Shown here: positions 8,586-16,581 of the stretch, in pieces
Numbering within the stretch: the stretch's first letter is position 1
Layout: each line of letters begins with the position of its first letter
Origin: Flavobacteriaceae bacterium
GTDB taxonomy: Bacteria > Bacteroidota > Bacteroidia > Flavobacteriales > Flavobacteriaceae
Assembly (NCBI GenBank): GCA_947451525.1
Contig: CANFZM010000011.1
Coordinates: forward strand, 17,350-81,349
Length of the DNA: 64,000 bases
Direction: 5' to 3'
Translations under genes and position numbers: made by a program
The notes under the pieces: model-generated
The model's database searches: none
What the model was told of the DNA's origin: nothing
What the model saw: the letters and a program-made list of their open reading frames with translations, nothing else

Positions 8586-10052
8586 ATGGGAAATTTTGGA
8601 TTAGACATAAAATTAAAAGGAGATAAAGTAATAGAGCAAATTCCGTCTATTAAAGATAAAGCGTTACGAATTAATTTGAACGAAAATATCTATGGGACTT
8701 TTGCTGAAATTGGCGCCGGACAAGAAACGGTTCGTCATTTTTTTAGATCTGGAGGTTCCTCAGGAACTATCGCTAAAGCAATGTCGGCTTATGATAAAGA
8801 CTTTAGTGATGCAATTTATGGTATTGAAGAAGACGGCCGTTATGTAACGGAAAGTCGTCTAACCAAAATGCTTTCTCACGAAGTAGATTTGATTGAAAAA
8901 AGATTAGACAGAACAAAACATCCTAATAAAATGTTTTTTAGTTATGCCAATACCGTTGCAACCATTGACTTTGCCAAACAATTTAAAGGACACGGTTGGG
9001 TTGGAATAAAATATCAAATTGAACCTGATGAAGATTATAATGAAATTATTCTTCACATAAGATTTAAAGAAACAGATGCACGATTACAACAAGAGACTCT
9101 TGGAATTCTTGGAGTTAACTTAATTTATGGTGCATTTTACAAATACAACGACCCTAAAAAACTGCTAAGATATCTTTACGATCACTTAGAGAAAGACCAA
9201 TTAGAGATTGATACTATCAATTTTTCTGGTCCTCGTTTTGCAAATGTTGATAATAGATTGATGAGTTTACAGTTGGTAAAAAACGGCATGACTGATGCCG
9301 TGATGTTTAGCCCAGATGGACACAACATCTTGCCTGCTGCTGTTTTATACAAAAAAAATATCTTGGCTCTAAGAGGAAGTTTCCGTCCGGTTACGAAAGT
9401 AAATATGGACATGTTGGACCGTTCTTTGGAGATGTTTGTAAAAGAGAATAAAGTTGAAAAAGAAAATACCTTTGTAATATTTGAAATAACACTATCCAAC
9501 TTACGTTCAGAAGGTGAAATTGACGAACGTGATTTTATGGATCGTGCCGAATTACTTTGCTCTCTTGGGCAAACCGTAATGATTTCAAATTTTCAAGAAT
9601 ATTATAAAGTTGTAGAATATTTCTCTAGCTATACCAAAGCCCGTATGGGGTTGGTAATGGGAGTAAATAATTTAGTGGATATTTTTGACGAGAAATACTA
9701 CCGTCATTTAAGTGGTGGAATATTGGAAGCGTTTGGAAAATTATTCTATCGCGATTTGAAAGTTTACCTGTATCCAATGATAGAAGATGGCGAAATAATT
9801 ACTTCACAGAACTTAAAAGTACATCCTCGTATGAAAGAGTTATATAAATTCTTTGCTTACAATGGTAAAGTAATTGATGTAACCGAATATGACGAAGAAA
9901 ATTTAAAAATATTCTCTAGAGAAGTCCTAAAAATGATTACCAAAGGAATTCCAGGATGGGAAAGATTATTACCTAAAGGAACTGCCGAGTTAATTAAACA
10001 ACACCGATTGTTTGGCTACGACCCTAATAGGGTTTTAGAAGAAGCAAAATAA
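8586..10052 (+). CDS. Conserved Bacteroidota protein of unknown function (about 490 aa)
   Basis: A soluble protein with no signal peptide or membrane segment and very even, housekeeping-like composition. Segments such as ENIYGTFAEIGAGQETVRHF and GGSSGTIAKAMSAYDKDFSD near the N-terminus look strongly conserved. I recall close homologues in many Bacteroidota, sometimes labelled nicotinate-nucleotide adenylyltransferase. I see no (H/T)xGH nucleotidyltransferase signature that would support that label. An ATG at 8580 is two codons upstream in frame (MIMGNFG); I prefer 8586. A single-gene unit with its own promoter box and terminator. Confidence 0.75.
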   Translation: MGNFGLDIKLKGDKVIEQIPSIKDKALRINLNENIYGTFAEIGAGQETVRHFFRSGGSSGTIAKAMSAYDKDFSDAIYGIEEDGRYVTESRLTKMLSHEVDLIEKRLDRTKHPNKMFFSYANTVATIDFAKQFKGHGWVGIKYQIEPDEDYNEIILHIRFKETDARLQQETLGILGVNLIYGAFYKYNDPKKLLRYLYDHLEKDQLEIDTINFSGPRFANVDNRLMSLQLVKNGMTDAVMFSPDGHNILPAAVLYKKNILALRGSFRPVTKVNMDMLDRSLEMFVKENKVEKENTFVIFEITLSNLRSEGEIDERDFMDRAELLCSLGQTVMISNFQEYYKVVEYFSSYTKARMGLVMGVNNLVDIFDEKYYRHLSGGILEAFGKLFYRDLKVYLYPMIEDGEIITSQNLKVHPRMKELYKFFAYNGKVIDVTEYDEENLKIFSREVLKMITKGIPGWERLLPKGTAELIKQHRLFGYDPNRVLEEAK

Positions 10053-10063
10053 ATAATATATCT

Positions 10064-10087
10064 AATCCTCAATTTCAATTGGGGATT
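10064..10087 (+). terminator. Terminator of the 490-aa gene
   Basis: An 11-bp stem (10064-10074 with 10077-10087, one G-T pair) closes a 2-base loop and is followed by a T-rich stretch. It begins 11 bases after the stop codon. Confidence 0.75.
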
Positions 10088-10434
10088 CTTTGTTTTAAAT
10101 TCCATATTATTGGTTTAAACATCAATAAAATCATGATTAACAAAGCCTCTTCGAAAGGAAAAATAATTTTGTTTTTATTCTTTTAACAAAAAAAAATAGC
10201 ATTAAAATCATTATTTTTTTTGGCTAATTGATTTTTTTTATCTATATTTAATACATGCTTAATAACGTAACTCCCCAAAACGTTATTTGATTTGTTCAGA
10301 ATTTCGTGAAGTCCCAATTGTAAATCGAATTTGAACCCTTATTTTATTTTTACCTACTAAAAGATTAATTATTTATTTCAGGAATGATCTCTGGAAATAT
10401 TATTTTTTTTAATCAAACAAGTTAAAAGTTTAGT
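10088..10434. other. Long AT-rich intergenic region ahead of the AraC-type regulator
   Basis: About 350 bases with homopolymer A and T runs and no open frame of note. An isolated 16-codon frame at 10132 has no support. It presumably holds the promoter of the regulator at 10435, but I see no convincing TAnnTTTG close to the start. Confidence 0.5.
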
Positions 10435-11001
10435 ATGAAAATACACATTAAAAACATGGTGTCTCTTCGTTGTAAAATAGTAGTTAAAGACACCTTAAGT
10501 TCTTTAAAAATCCCATATAGTTGTGTTAATTTAGGAGAGGTAAGTATTATAGAAAATGATATATTTGAGACAAAAAGAGAGGAATTAAAAAAAATCCTTA
10601 AGAGATATGGATTAGAATTGATGGATGAAAAAAAATCTACAATAGTGGAGAGAATCAAGAATATAATTGTAGAAATGGTTCATTATTCTGAGGAACTTCC
10701 AAGAATAAAAATATCCATTTATCTAAGTAAAAAACTAAATCACAATTATACTTACTTATCTAATTTATTTAAAGAAGTAACCGGTATTACAATTCAGCAT
10801 TATATTGTTCTACATAAAATTGAAAAGGCTAAAGAACTTATTCTGTATGATGAACTTACCCTAAATGAAATCACACATTTATTACATTATAGTAGTGTAG
10901 CACATTTGTCAAGTCAATTTAAACAAATAACCGGTTTAACACCAACTCATTTTAAAAATATAAAAAAATATAAAAAAAGAATTATGTTGGACAAATTATA
11001 A
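10435..11001 (+). CDS. AraC-family HTH protein
   Basis: A 188-aa DNA-binding protein. Residues about 85-180 form the two helix-turn-helix AraC domain: ISIYLSKKLNHNYTYLSNLFKEVTGITIQHY, then LTLNEITHLLHYSSVAHLSSQFKQITGLTPTHF. The first 70 residues are a short domain unlike the usual arabinose or cupin sensor, beginning MKIHIKNMVSLRCKIVVKD. I recall this compact form from Bacteroidota, but its ligand is unknown. No obvious target operon adjoins it: the downstream neighbour bcp is convergent. AT-rich codon use is stronger than in the neighbours, which may hint at acquisition or low expression. Confidence 0.85.
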   Translation: MKIHIKNMVSLRCKIVVKDTLSSLKIPYSCVNLGEVSIIENDIFETKREELKKILKRYGLELMDEKKSTIVERIKNIIVEMVHYSEELPRIKISIYLSKKLNHNYTYLSNLFKEVTGITIQHYIVLHKIEKAKELILYDELTLNEITHLLHYSSVAHLSSQFKQITGLTPTHFKNIKKYKKRIMLDKL

Positions 11002-11008
11002 TAAAACT

Positions 11009-11048
11009 CATTGGGTGTATTTAATAAAAAAAATAATTACACCCAATG
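11009..11048. terminator. Bidirectional terminator between the AraC-type gene and bcp
   Basis: An 11-bp perfect stem (cattgggtgta at 11009-11019 against 11038-11048) encloses an A-rich 18-base loop. It lies between convergent stops at 11001 and 11061. Confidence 0.7.
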
Positions 11049-11060
11049 GGATTAATAAGA

Positions 11061-11519
11061 CTAATTACTTCCAAGTATTTGTGCCGTATGTGCCTTGGTT
11101 TTCACATCTGAAATAACCTCTTCAATAACACCTTTTTCATCAATTACAAAAGTGGTTCTATGAATGCCATCGTATTCTTTACCCATAAATTTTTTAGGAC
11201 CCCAAACTCCAAATGCTTGAATTACCGATTTATCTTCATCTGCAATTAACGGAAACGGAAAATTGTATTTCTCTTTAAATTTAAATTGTGCTTTTTCAGC
11301 ATCAGCACTCACTCCTAATAAAGCATAATTACTAGCTTGAAAACGGTCAAAGTTATCTCTTAAATCACAAGCTTCGGCGGTACAACCTGGCGTATTTGCT
11401 TTTGGATAGAAAAAAACTACTAATTTTTTTCCTTTATAATCTCCTAAAGAATGTAGAATTCCATCTTGATCTTTTCCAGAAAAATCAGGTGCTTTATCTC
11501 CTTTTATTAATGTTGTCAT
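11061..11519 (-). CDS. bcp: Thioredoxin-dependent thiol peroxidase (bacterioferritin comigratory protein)
   Basis: A cytosolic peroxiredoxin of the Bcp/PrxQ family that reduces hydrogen peroxide and organic hydroperoxides with thioredoxin. The 152-aa length is standard. The active site NTPGCTAEACDLRDNF shows the peroxidatic Cys46 and the resolving Cys51 five residues later, the PrxQ arrangement. FFYPKANTPGC and GVWGPKKFMGKEYDGIHRTTFVID are also typical. It is divergent from the endonuclease III gene at 11637. Confidence 0.95.
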   Translation of the reverse strand: MTTLIKGDKAPDFSGKDQDGILHSLGDYKGKKLVVFFYPKANTPGCTAEACDLRDNFDRFQASNYALLGVSADAEKAQFKFKEKYNFPFPLIADEDKSVIQAFGVWGPKKFMGKEYDGIHRTTFVIDEKGVIEEVISDVKTKAHTAQILGSN

Positions 11520-11560
11520 AATAGTAATGTTATATTTTATATTAAATCCTATTTTTTGAT

Positions 11561-11588
11561 TTTGTTATTGACATTGAATTTACCTTTG
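11561..11588 (+). promoter_or_regulatory. Promoter of the endonuclease III gene
   Basis: TTTG at 11561-11564 and TACCTTTG at 11581-11588, 16 bases apart, resemble the -33/-7 pair of Bacteroidota promoters. The ATG follows at 11637. Confidence 0.55.
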
Positions 11589-11636
11589 CTATTGTCCTTG
11601 AAATTGACTTATTTTACATCTCAAATTCAAATGTAA

Positions 11637-12296
11637 ATGAACAAAAAAGAACGCGGAACATTTGTTATAAATACGTTAAAAGAATTATACCCAACAATTC
11701 CTATACCATTAGAGCATAAAGATGCTTATACCTTATTGATTGCAGTACTACTTTCGGCACAATGCACAGATGTTCGGGTAAATCAAATTACTCCTTTGTT
11801 ATTTGCCAAAGCAGATAATCCGTGGGATATGATAAAAATGAGTGTGGAAGAAATAAAGGAAATCATTCGACCTTGTGGTTTATCACCAATGAAATCAAAA
11901 GGAATCCATGGTTTATCGCATATATTATTAGATAAATATAATGGTGAAGTTCCACAAAGTTTTGAAGCACTTGAAGCGCTTCCTGCAGTTGGACATAAAA
12001 CAGCAAGCGTGGTTATGAGTCAAGCGTTTGGAGTTCCTGCTTTTCCTGTGGACACCCACATCCACAGATTAATGTACCGATGGAATTTAAGTAATGGTAA
12101 AAATGTAGTGCAAACCGAAAAAGATGCCAAAGCACTTTTCCCTAGAGAATTATGGAACGACTTGCATTTGCAGATTATTTGGTACGGACGAGAATATTCT
12201 CCTGCTCGTGGTTGGGATATAGAAAAAGATATCATCACCAAAACTATTGGAAGAAAATTAGTTTTAAAAGAATACGAAAAAAAAATATCCCGATAA
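11637..12296 (+). CDS. nth: Endonuclease III-type DNA glycosylase lacking the [4Fe-4S] cysteines
   Basis: A base-excision-repair DNA glycosylase/AP lyase. The helix-hairpin-helix LPAVGHKTASVVM carries the catalytic Lys121, and VDTHIHR carries Asp139, matching K120 and D138 of E. coli Nth. The C-terminal C-x6-C-x2-C-x5-C cluster motif is absent: after WYGRE the protein reads YSPARGWDIEKDIITKTIG, and its only cysteines are 43 and 80. The family is clear and the glycosylase core intact, so it is probably active without the cluster. The stop codon lies inside a terminator hairpin. Confidence 0.92.
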   Translation: MNKKERGTFVINTLKELYPTIPIPLEHKDAYTLLIAVLLSAQCTDVRVNQITPLLFAKADNPWDMIKMSVEEIKEIIRPCGLSPMKSKGIHGLSHILLDKYNGEVPQSFEALEALPAVGHKTASVVMSQAFGVPAFPVDTHIHRLMYRWNLSNGKNVVQTEKDAKALFPRELWNDLHLQIIWYGREYSPARGWDIEKDIITKTIGRKLVLKEYEKKISR

Positions 12297-12307
12297 ATCT
12301 ATCGGGA
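12288..12307. terminator. Terminator overlapping the nth stop codon
   Basis: An 8-bp perfect stem (tcccgata, 12288-12295, with 12300-12307) and a 4-base loop. It includes the TAA of nth and also lies just past the stop of the convergent 47-aa gene. Confidence 0.65.
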
Positions 12308-12313
12308 CATTAG

Positions 12314-12457
12314 TTAATTAGCAATGATTTCGAAGTTCTTGTTACCAATTTTAATAATATTCAAAGCCTTTGAATAATTAAGAATAAAACTAATTGTTTC
12401 TTTTTTAGGTAACATTTTGGTGTTTGCTAATGCTTTTTTAGAGTAAAGTTTTGCCAT
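12314..12457 (-). CDS. Conserved-looking 47-aa protein downstream of an ECF sigma gene
   Basis: An uninterrupted 47-codon frame reads MAKLYSKKALANTKMLPKKE, continues TISFILNYSKALNIIKIGNK and ends NFEIIAN. It is basic and predicted helical, with no signal peptide or membrane segment. It starts 50 bases after the stop of the sigma factor gene on the same strand, so the two are probably one operon. It may be a small regulator of that sigma factor or an unrelated housekeeping peptide; I recall near-identical short proteins beside sigma genes in Flavobacterium. Function unknown. Confidence 0.72.
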   Translation of the reverse strand: MAKLYSKKALANTKMLPKKETISFILNYSKALNIIKIGNKNFEIIAN

Positions 12458-12507
12458 AGATAAATTTATATTATATATCTATAACGATTTAGCAAATGAA
12501 ATATTGT

Positions 12508-13092
12508 TTAATTAGTTAAAATAATTTTATTTTTTTCAATAATTTTTCTCAAGTTCATTAATGCGTAACGCATTCTCCCCAAGGCAGTATTGATACTAAC
12601 CCCTGTTAACTCAGCAATTTCATTGAAACTTAGGTCTTGATAAATACGCATCATTAGTACTTCCTTTTGGTCATCAGGAAGTTCTAGAATGATTTTTTGT
12701 AAATCTTGTTCAATAGCATCCGTGATAATTCTGCTTTCAATATTCATTGAATTATCTCTAAGTACAGAAAAAACAGAAAACTCCTCGGTTTCACGAAGCA
12801 TTGGCATTTTTTTGTTTTTTCGAAAATGATCAACAATTAGGTTATGGGAAATACGCATTACCCATGGTAGGAATTTTCCTTCTTCATTATAAGAATTAGA
12901 TTTCAAAGTTTTAATTACTTTGATAAAAGTATCTTGAAAAATATCATCAGCAACATCACGATCTGGCATTTTGGAATATATAAATCCATAAATTTTAGAC
13001 TGATGTTTTTTAATTAATATAGACAAAGCGTTCTCGTCGCCATCTATATAATTCTTTACCAATAAAGCATCTGGGATTTGAATAGTAGCCAT
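12508..13092 (-). CDS. RNA polymerase ECF-type sigma factor
   Basis: A 194-aa sigma-70 family factor with only regions 2 and 4. Region 2 includes DVADDIFQDTFIKVIKTLKS and WVMRISHNLIVDHFRKNKK; region 4 includes DDQKEVLMMRIYQDLSFNEI and the HTH ELTGVSINTALGRMRYALMNLRK. No anti-sigma gene of the usual membrane type follows; instead a 47-aa protein does. The promoter upstream fits the housekeeping consensus, so the gene is probably expressed constitutively. Its targets cannot be read from the window. Confidence 0.92.
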   Translation of the reverse strand: MATIQIPDALLVKNYIDGDENALSILIKKHQSKIYGFIYSKMPDRDVADDIFQDTFIKVIKTLKSNSYNEEGKFLPWVMRISHNLIVDHFRKNKKMPMLRETEEFSVFSVLRDNSMNIESRIITDAIEQDLQKIILELPDDQKEVLMMRIYQDLSFNEIAELTGVSINTALGRMRYALMNLRKIIEKNKIILTN

Positions 13093-13188
13093 AAAATTAC
13101 CTTTTAGTGTTGTGTTAAAAAATCTAAATATTTTTTCTAAAAGTAATTTTATTCGATAGGCGACTGTTAATTTTGATTAAACTATAGC

Positions 13189-13221
13189 CAAATATAACTT
13201 AATAATTTCTTAATATGCAAA
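13189..13221 (-). promoter_or_regulatory. Probable promoter of the ECF sigma gene
   Basis: On the minus strand TTTG (13221-13218) and TATATTTG (13196-13189) stand 21 bases apart, matching the Bacteroidota -33/-7 pattern. The start codon is at 13092, giving a leader of nearly 100 bases. Confidence 0.5.
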
Positions 13222-13293
13222 TGCAAAATGAAAATTTAACACTTTTTGCACAATAAGTTTTAAAAAAATAAAAATAAATTTGATTACTACGTT

Positions 13294-13327
13294 AAAAAAA
13301 ATGTGTGAAAAACATAGTCTTCACACA
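13294..13327 (-). terminator. Terminator at the end of the glucan locus
   Basis: An 8-bp stem (tgtgtgaa, 13302-13309, with 13320-13327), followed on the minus strand by a run of seven T (13300-13294). It lies 26 bases beyond the stop of the T9SS-secreted GH16 gene. Confidence 0.7.
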
Positions 13328-13352
13328 CTTTATATAAAATAATTTTTATGTT

Positions 13353-15056
13353 TTATTGTACAATAATTTTTTTTACGCTTTTTTCAATACCCGAATAAAC
13401 AGCTATAAGATAAATCCCGGGTGCCAAACTAGTTACATCAATCGCATTAGTATTAGTTTCGGTTTTCAAAACTAAATTACCTAGAAGATTATAAATTTCT
13501 ACTTTATCTAGGTTTACATTAGAAGTAATAGTAATAAAATCAGAAACTGGGTTTGGAAAAGATATTTTATCTAATTCTGAAAAGGTAGAAATTCCCATAG
13601 TGCAAGAACTTCCCACAACATAAGAATAATAATTAGTAACAGACAACCCACCTGCAAATGCGAATTTAACTCCGTAATTAATCGTTGATCCAATTGTTTG
13701 ACCTGTTATGGTATGTGTAAATATATTTCCCGAAACGTTAGTCATGGGTGTTTCAGCAAAGGGAGATTGTTTCCACAAATAAGCAACCACCCCTACTTTA
13801 TCGGTATCTAAAAGTCCGTATGTAATTTTCACATCTGTTCCATTAGTTTGAAATTCATAGTTATAGCCCGTAGAAAAACTACCCTGTTGAGCCAAATTCG
13901 AGGTTCCAGAACATATTAAAGTTGAATTTGGTAAAGTTGTTGCACCTAAAACAATCGGATTATTAATTGCTTGATTTCCTGATAAATCACTTGCCATGGT
14001 AGTAAAATCATAATGTGTGTTAGGTGTCAATCCTGTAATTATTATAGATTTTTGAATACCCGATGAACCAGCCATACCATTAGAAGCACTACCATAAGCA
14101 ACATTATACCCAATTGTTCCAGAGTTGTCAATTGCATTTAGTAATAATTCGACTGATGTACTAGTTATTACACCTATTGAAGCTGTAAAATTTGTAGGTG
14201 CTTGTGTATCTATGGTTGTATTTTGATATACTCTAACGTAATCAATTAACATGGAACTTTGTGTATAACTAGAAGGTACAGTGCCTGCAATTCCGCCTAA
14301 AGCAACATTCAATAATAGAAATTGTTCTAAATTAAAGGGCCAAGTACTGGCATTTTTTATTGATGGATTATAAGTATAGTAAGGTACACCATCTAATAGA
14401 AAAGTTAATTGAAATGGTGACCAATTCAAGGAATACACGTGATAACTATTTGCTAAATCGGAAGCGATTGTTCCGCCATTATTTACAGAACCTCCATAGG
14501 AAGAAGGTGTATGTAAAGTACTTTGTATGTAATTGATATTTTGCCCCCCAAAAATTCCATGTTCCATAATGTCAATTTCACCACAAGCCGGCCAATCTAC
14601 AGTTCCAAAGGTAGATGCAAAATAGCCTCCAGGTTCGTTTACATTTTTTCCTAACATCCAAATAGCTGGCCAAGTTCCTGCAGCAACTGGTAATTTTGCT
14701 CTAACATCTACACGACCGTATTTAAAAGCAAATTTAGAATTTAATCGTGCCGAAGTATATTGTTTTGTTATTCCTTGATCGGTATAAGGCTCTTTTTTAG
14801 CAACAATATTTAGCATCCCAGCGTCAACAAAAGAATTGGTTAATTGATTGGTATAATGTTGCACTTCACTATTAAACCAACTTCCACTAGCGGGTAATTG
14901 TGTTTGTTGAAACCAGTTAGTTGAATTAACTGCTCCGTTGGTATTGAATTCATCCGACCAAACTAAATCGGAATAAACAACGTCAACCTGAGCTAAACCG
15001 AATTGATAAAACAGTAAAAAAGAAAAAACAATTTTAAAAAGTGTACTATTTTTCAT
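13353..15056 (-). CDS. Secreted GH16 endo-beta-1,3-glucanase (laminarinase) with T9SS sorting domain
   Basis: A 567-aa extracellular glucanase. In order: signal peptide (1-22), GH16 catalytic domain (about 28-278), a fibronectin III-like domain (about 285-372), an unrecognised beta-rich domain (about 378-485) and a T9SS sorting domain (490-567: FPNPVSDFITI at its start, VKKIIVQ at the end). The GH16 motif GEIDIMEHG gives nucleophile Glu160, Asp162 and acid/base Glu165; this E-x-D-x-x-E form is the laminarinase/lichenase type. It is the last gene of the GH149-GH17-GH30-transporter unit. The sorting domain implies export across the outer membrane by T9SS, to the surface or medium. Confidence 0.9.
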   Translation of the reverse strand: MKNSTLFKIVFSFLLFYQFGLAQVDVVYSDLVWSDEFNTNGAVNSTNWFQQTQLPASGSWFNSEVQHYTNQLTNSFVDAGMLNIVAKKEPYTDQGITKQYTSARLNSKFAFKYGRVDVRAKLPVAAGTWPAIWMLGKNVNEPGGYFASTFGTVDWPACGEIDIMEHGIFGGQNINYIQSTLHTPSSYGGSVNNGGTIASDLANSYHVYSLNWSPFQLTFLLDGVPYYTYNPSIKNASTWPFNLEQFLLLNVALGGIAGTVPSSYTQSSMLIDYVRVYQNTTIDTQAPTNFTASIGVITSTSVELLLNAIDNSGTIGYNVAYGSASNGMAGSSGIQKSIIITGLTPNTHYDFTTMASDLSGNQAINNPIVLGATTLPNSTLICSGTSNLAQQGSFSTGYNYEFQTNGTDVKITYGLLDTDKVGVVAYLWKQSPFAETPMTNVSGNIFTHTITGQTIGSTINYGVKFAFAGGLSVTNYYSYVVGSSCTMGISTFSELDKISFPNPVSDFITITSNVNLDKVEIYNLLGNLVLKTETNTNAIDVTSLAPGIYLIAVYSGIEKSVKKIIVQ

Positions 15057-15108
15057 ATTCAGATTTGTTATGTTATTTTTTATATATTTAAATTGTAAAC
15101 AGAAAGTA

Positions 15109-16548
15109 TTAATTTGTAGCAGATTGTTGGGCTTTTCTAGCCAGCAACTCTTCTTTAATTTCTTTCGCTTTAACTTCGGTTAGGTCATAATTTCGCATTA
15201 CCCACATACCAATTAACGTACCTAAAATTGGAATACCCGAGAAGAATAGTCTCAAGCCAGAAATAGCTCCATCTACTTGAGTTGCTGCTCCAGGATGAAA
15301 ATCTACACAAGACATTATAACACCTGTTAATAATCCGGCAATTGCAAAGCCAAATTTCACCATCCACCAGTAAATAGCTCCAAATATCCCTTCTCTTCTT
15401 TTACCAGAAGTTAGTTCATCCATATCACAAACATCTGCTGTCATTGACATCATCAAAGTAAATAAACTTCCAATTCCAAATGAAAAGAAAGGTAATGCAA
15501 ATATAAACATGTAAGGTTTTCCGGGAATGAATAAAAACCAAAGCAAAATATATCCCAAAATTGATATTCCTTGACAAACTAAAAATGTCATCTTTTTTTC
15601 CATTTTTTTAGACATCCAAGATACAATTGGAATTACAATAAAAGTAGTAGACAAAGCTCCTATACATCCAAAAAGTGTTGGCCAGATACCTGAATCTGTA
15701 GTGTTTCCATTAAAAAGATAATAAACAACAATAAAAAAAGTAAAACCCGCAACTGTATTAAATGCATTGAAAATTAAGAAAGTAGCAATACATAATTTTC
15801 GGAAAGGCTTGTTTTTAAAAGCTTCAATAAAACTCGAAAAAATTTCTTTTAAACTGCCTCCCATTGTTCTAAACGTTAATGGTGAAAATTTAGTTTCCTC
15901 TTTTGTTGATTTACTTTTGATAAAAATAGCAGGAATCATAGCCAATATCATACAAGATATACCTACCCAAACCGCTAAGGTTCTTGTTGCTGTATCTGCA
16001 TTGGGAAACCATTTTGGATCGTACATGATGACCCAAAACCATGGTGCAATTACCCATGCCCACTGTCCTATCCACTGAGATATAGCCATGATGCTGGTTC
16101 TTTCGTGAAAATCATCACTCATTTCATAACCCATTGCCACAAAAGGAACACTAAAAATAGATAGACCCAAATAAAATATTATTGACCAAATAAGAAAGTA
16201 ATAAAAATTATAATCAATACCACTATTTCTATATAATTGCCACATTATAATAAATGAAATTCCCATAATAATTGCCCCAATAAAAACATATTGTCTACGT
16301 CTACCCCATCTAGAGCGAGTGTTATCTGAAATAAATCCCATAATTGGGTCAATAAACGCGTCTAATATTCTTGGGAGAAAATAGGTAATTCCCCACATCC
16401 AAGTAGGCATACCTAAATTTTCGACCAATACAACCATAAAAATACCTAAAGCTGCAGGGAACATTTGGTTAGCTAACATTCCTAATCCAAAGGCGATTTT
16501 TTGCCCCAGAGAAACCGATCCTTTTGGGTTATTGTTGTTATTTGACAT
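15109..16548 (-). CDS. Inner-membrane sugar transporter, GPH/MFS family
   Basis: A 479-aa protein with about 12 membrane helices, of the glycoside-pentoside-hexuronide:cation symporter type (LGQKIAFGLGMLANQMFPAALG at the start, DEL-SGKRREGIFGAIYWWMVKFG in the second half). Lying between GH30 and GH16 genes, it probably imports beta-glucan oligosaccharides such as laminaribiose or gentiobiose from the periplasm. That would deliver substrate to the cytosolic phosphorylase encoded upstream. Substrate assignment is inference from context. Confidence 0.88.
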   Translation of the reverse strand: MSNNNNNPKGSVSLGQKIAFGLGMLANQMFPAALGIFMVVLVENLGMPTWMWGITYFLPRILDAFIDPIMGFISDNTRSRWGRRRQYVFIGAIIMGISFIIMWQLYRNSGIDYNFYYFLIWSIIFYLGLSIFSVPFVAMGYEMSDDFHERTSIMAISQWIGQWAWVIAPWFWVIMYDPKWFPNADTATRTLAVWVGISCMILAMIPAIFIKSKSTKEETKFSPLTFRTMGGSLKEIFSSFIEAFKNKPFRKLCIATFLIFNAFNTVAGFTFFIVVYYLFNGNTTDSGIWPTLFGCIGALSTTFIVIPIVSWMSKKMEKKMTFLVCQGISILGYILLWFLFIPGKPYMFIFALPFFSFGIGSLFTLMMSMTADVCDMDELTSGKRREGIFGAIYWWMVKFGFAIAGLLTGVIMSCVDFHPGAATQVDGAISGLRLFFSGIPILGTLIGMWVMRNYDLTEVKAKEIKEELLARKAQQSATN

Positions 16549-16581
16549 ATTTAAAAAAATTAAATTATACTTATTATTATA

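Noticed and set aside
8586..10052. Nicotinate-nucleotide adenylyltransferase label for the 490-aa protein
   Set aside because: I remember this name in automatic annotations, but the protein lacks a visible (H/T)xGH motif and is about twice the usual size, so I left the function open.
10132..10185. Short frame in the gap before the AraC-type gene
   Set aside because: Only 17 codons with no support for translation.
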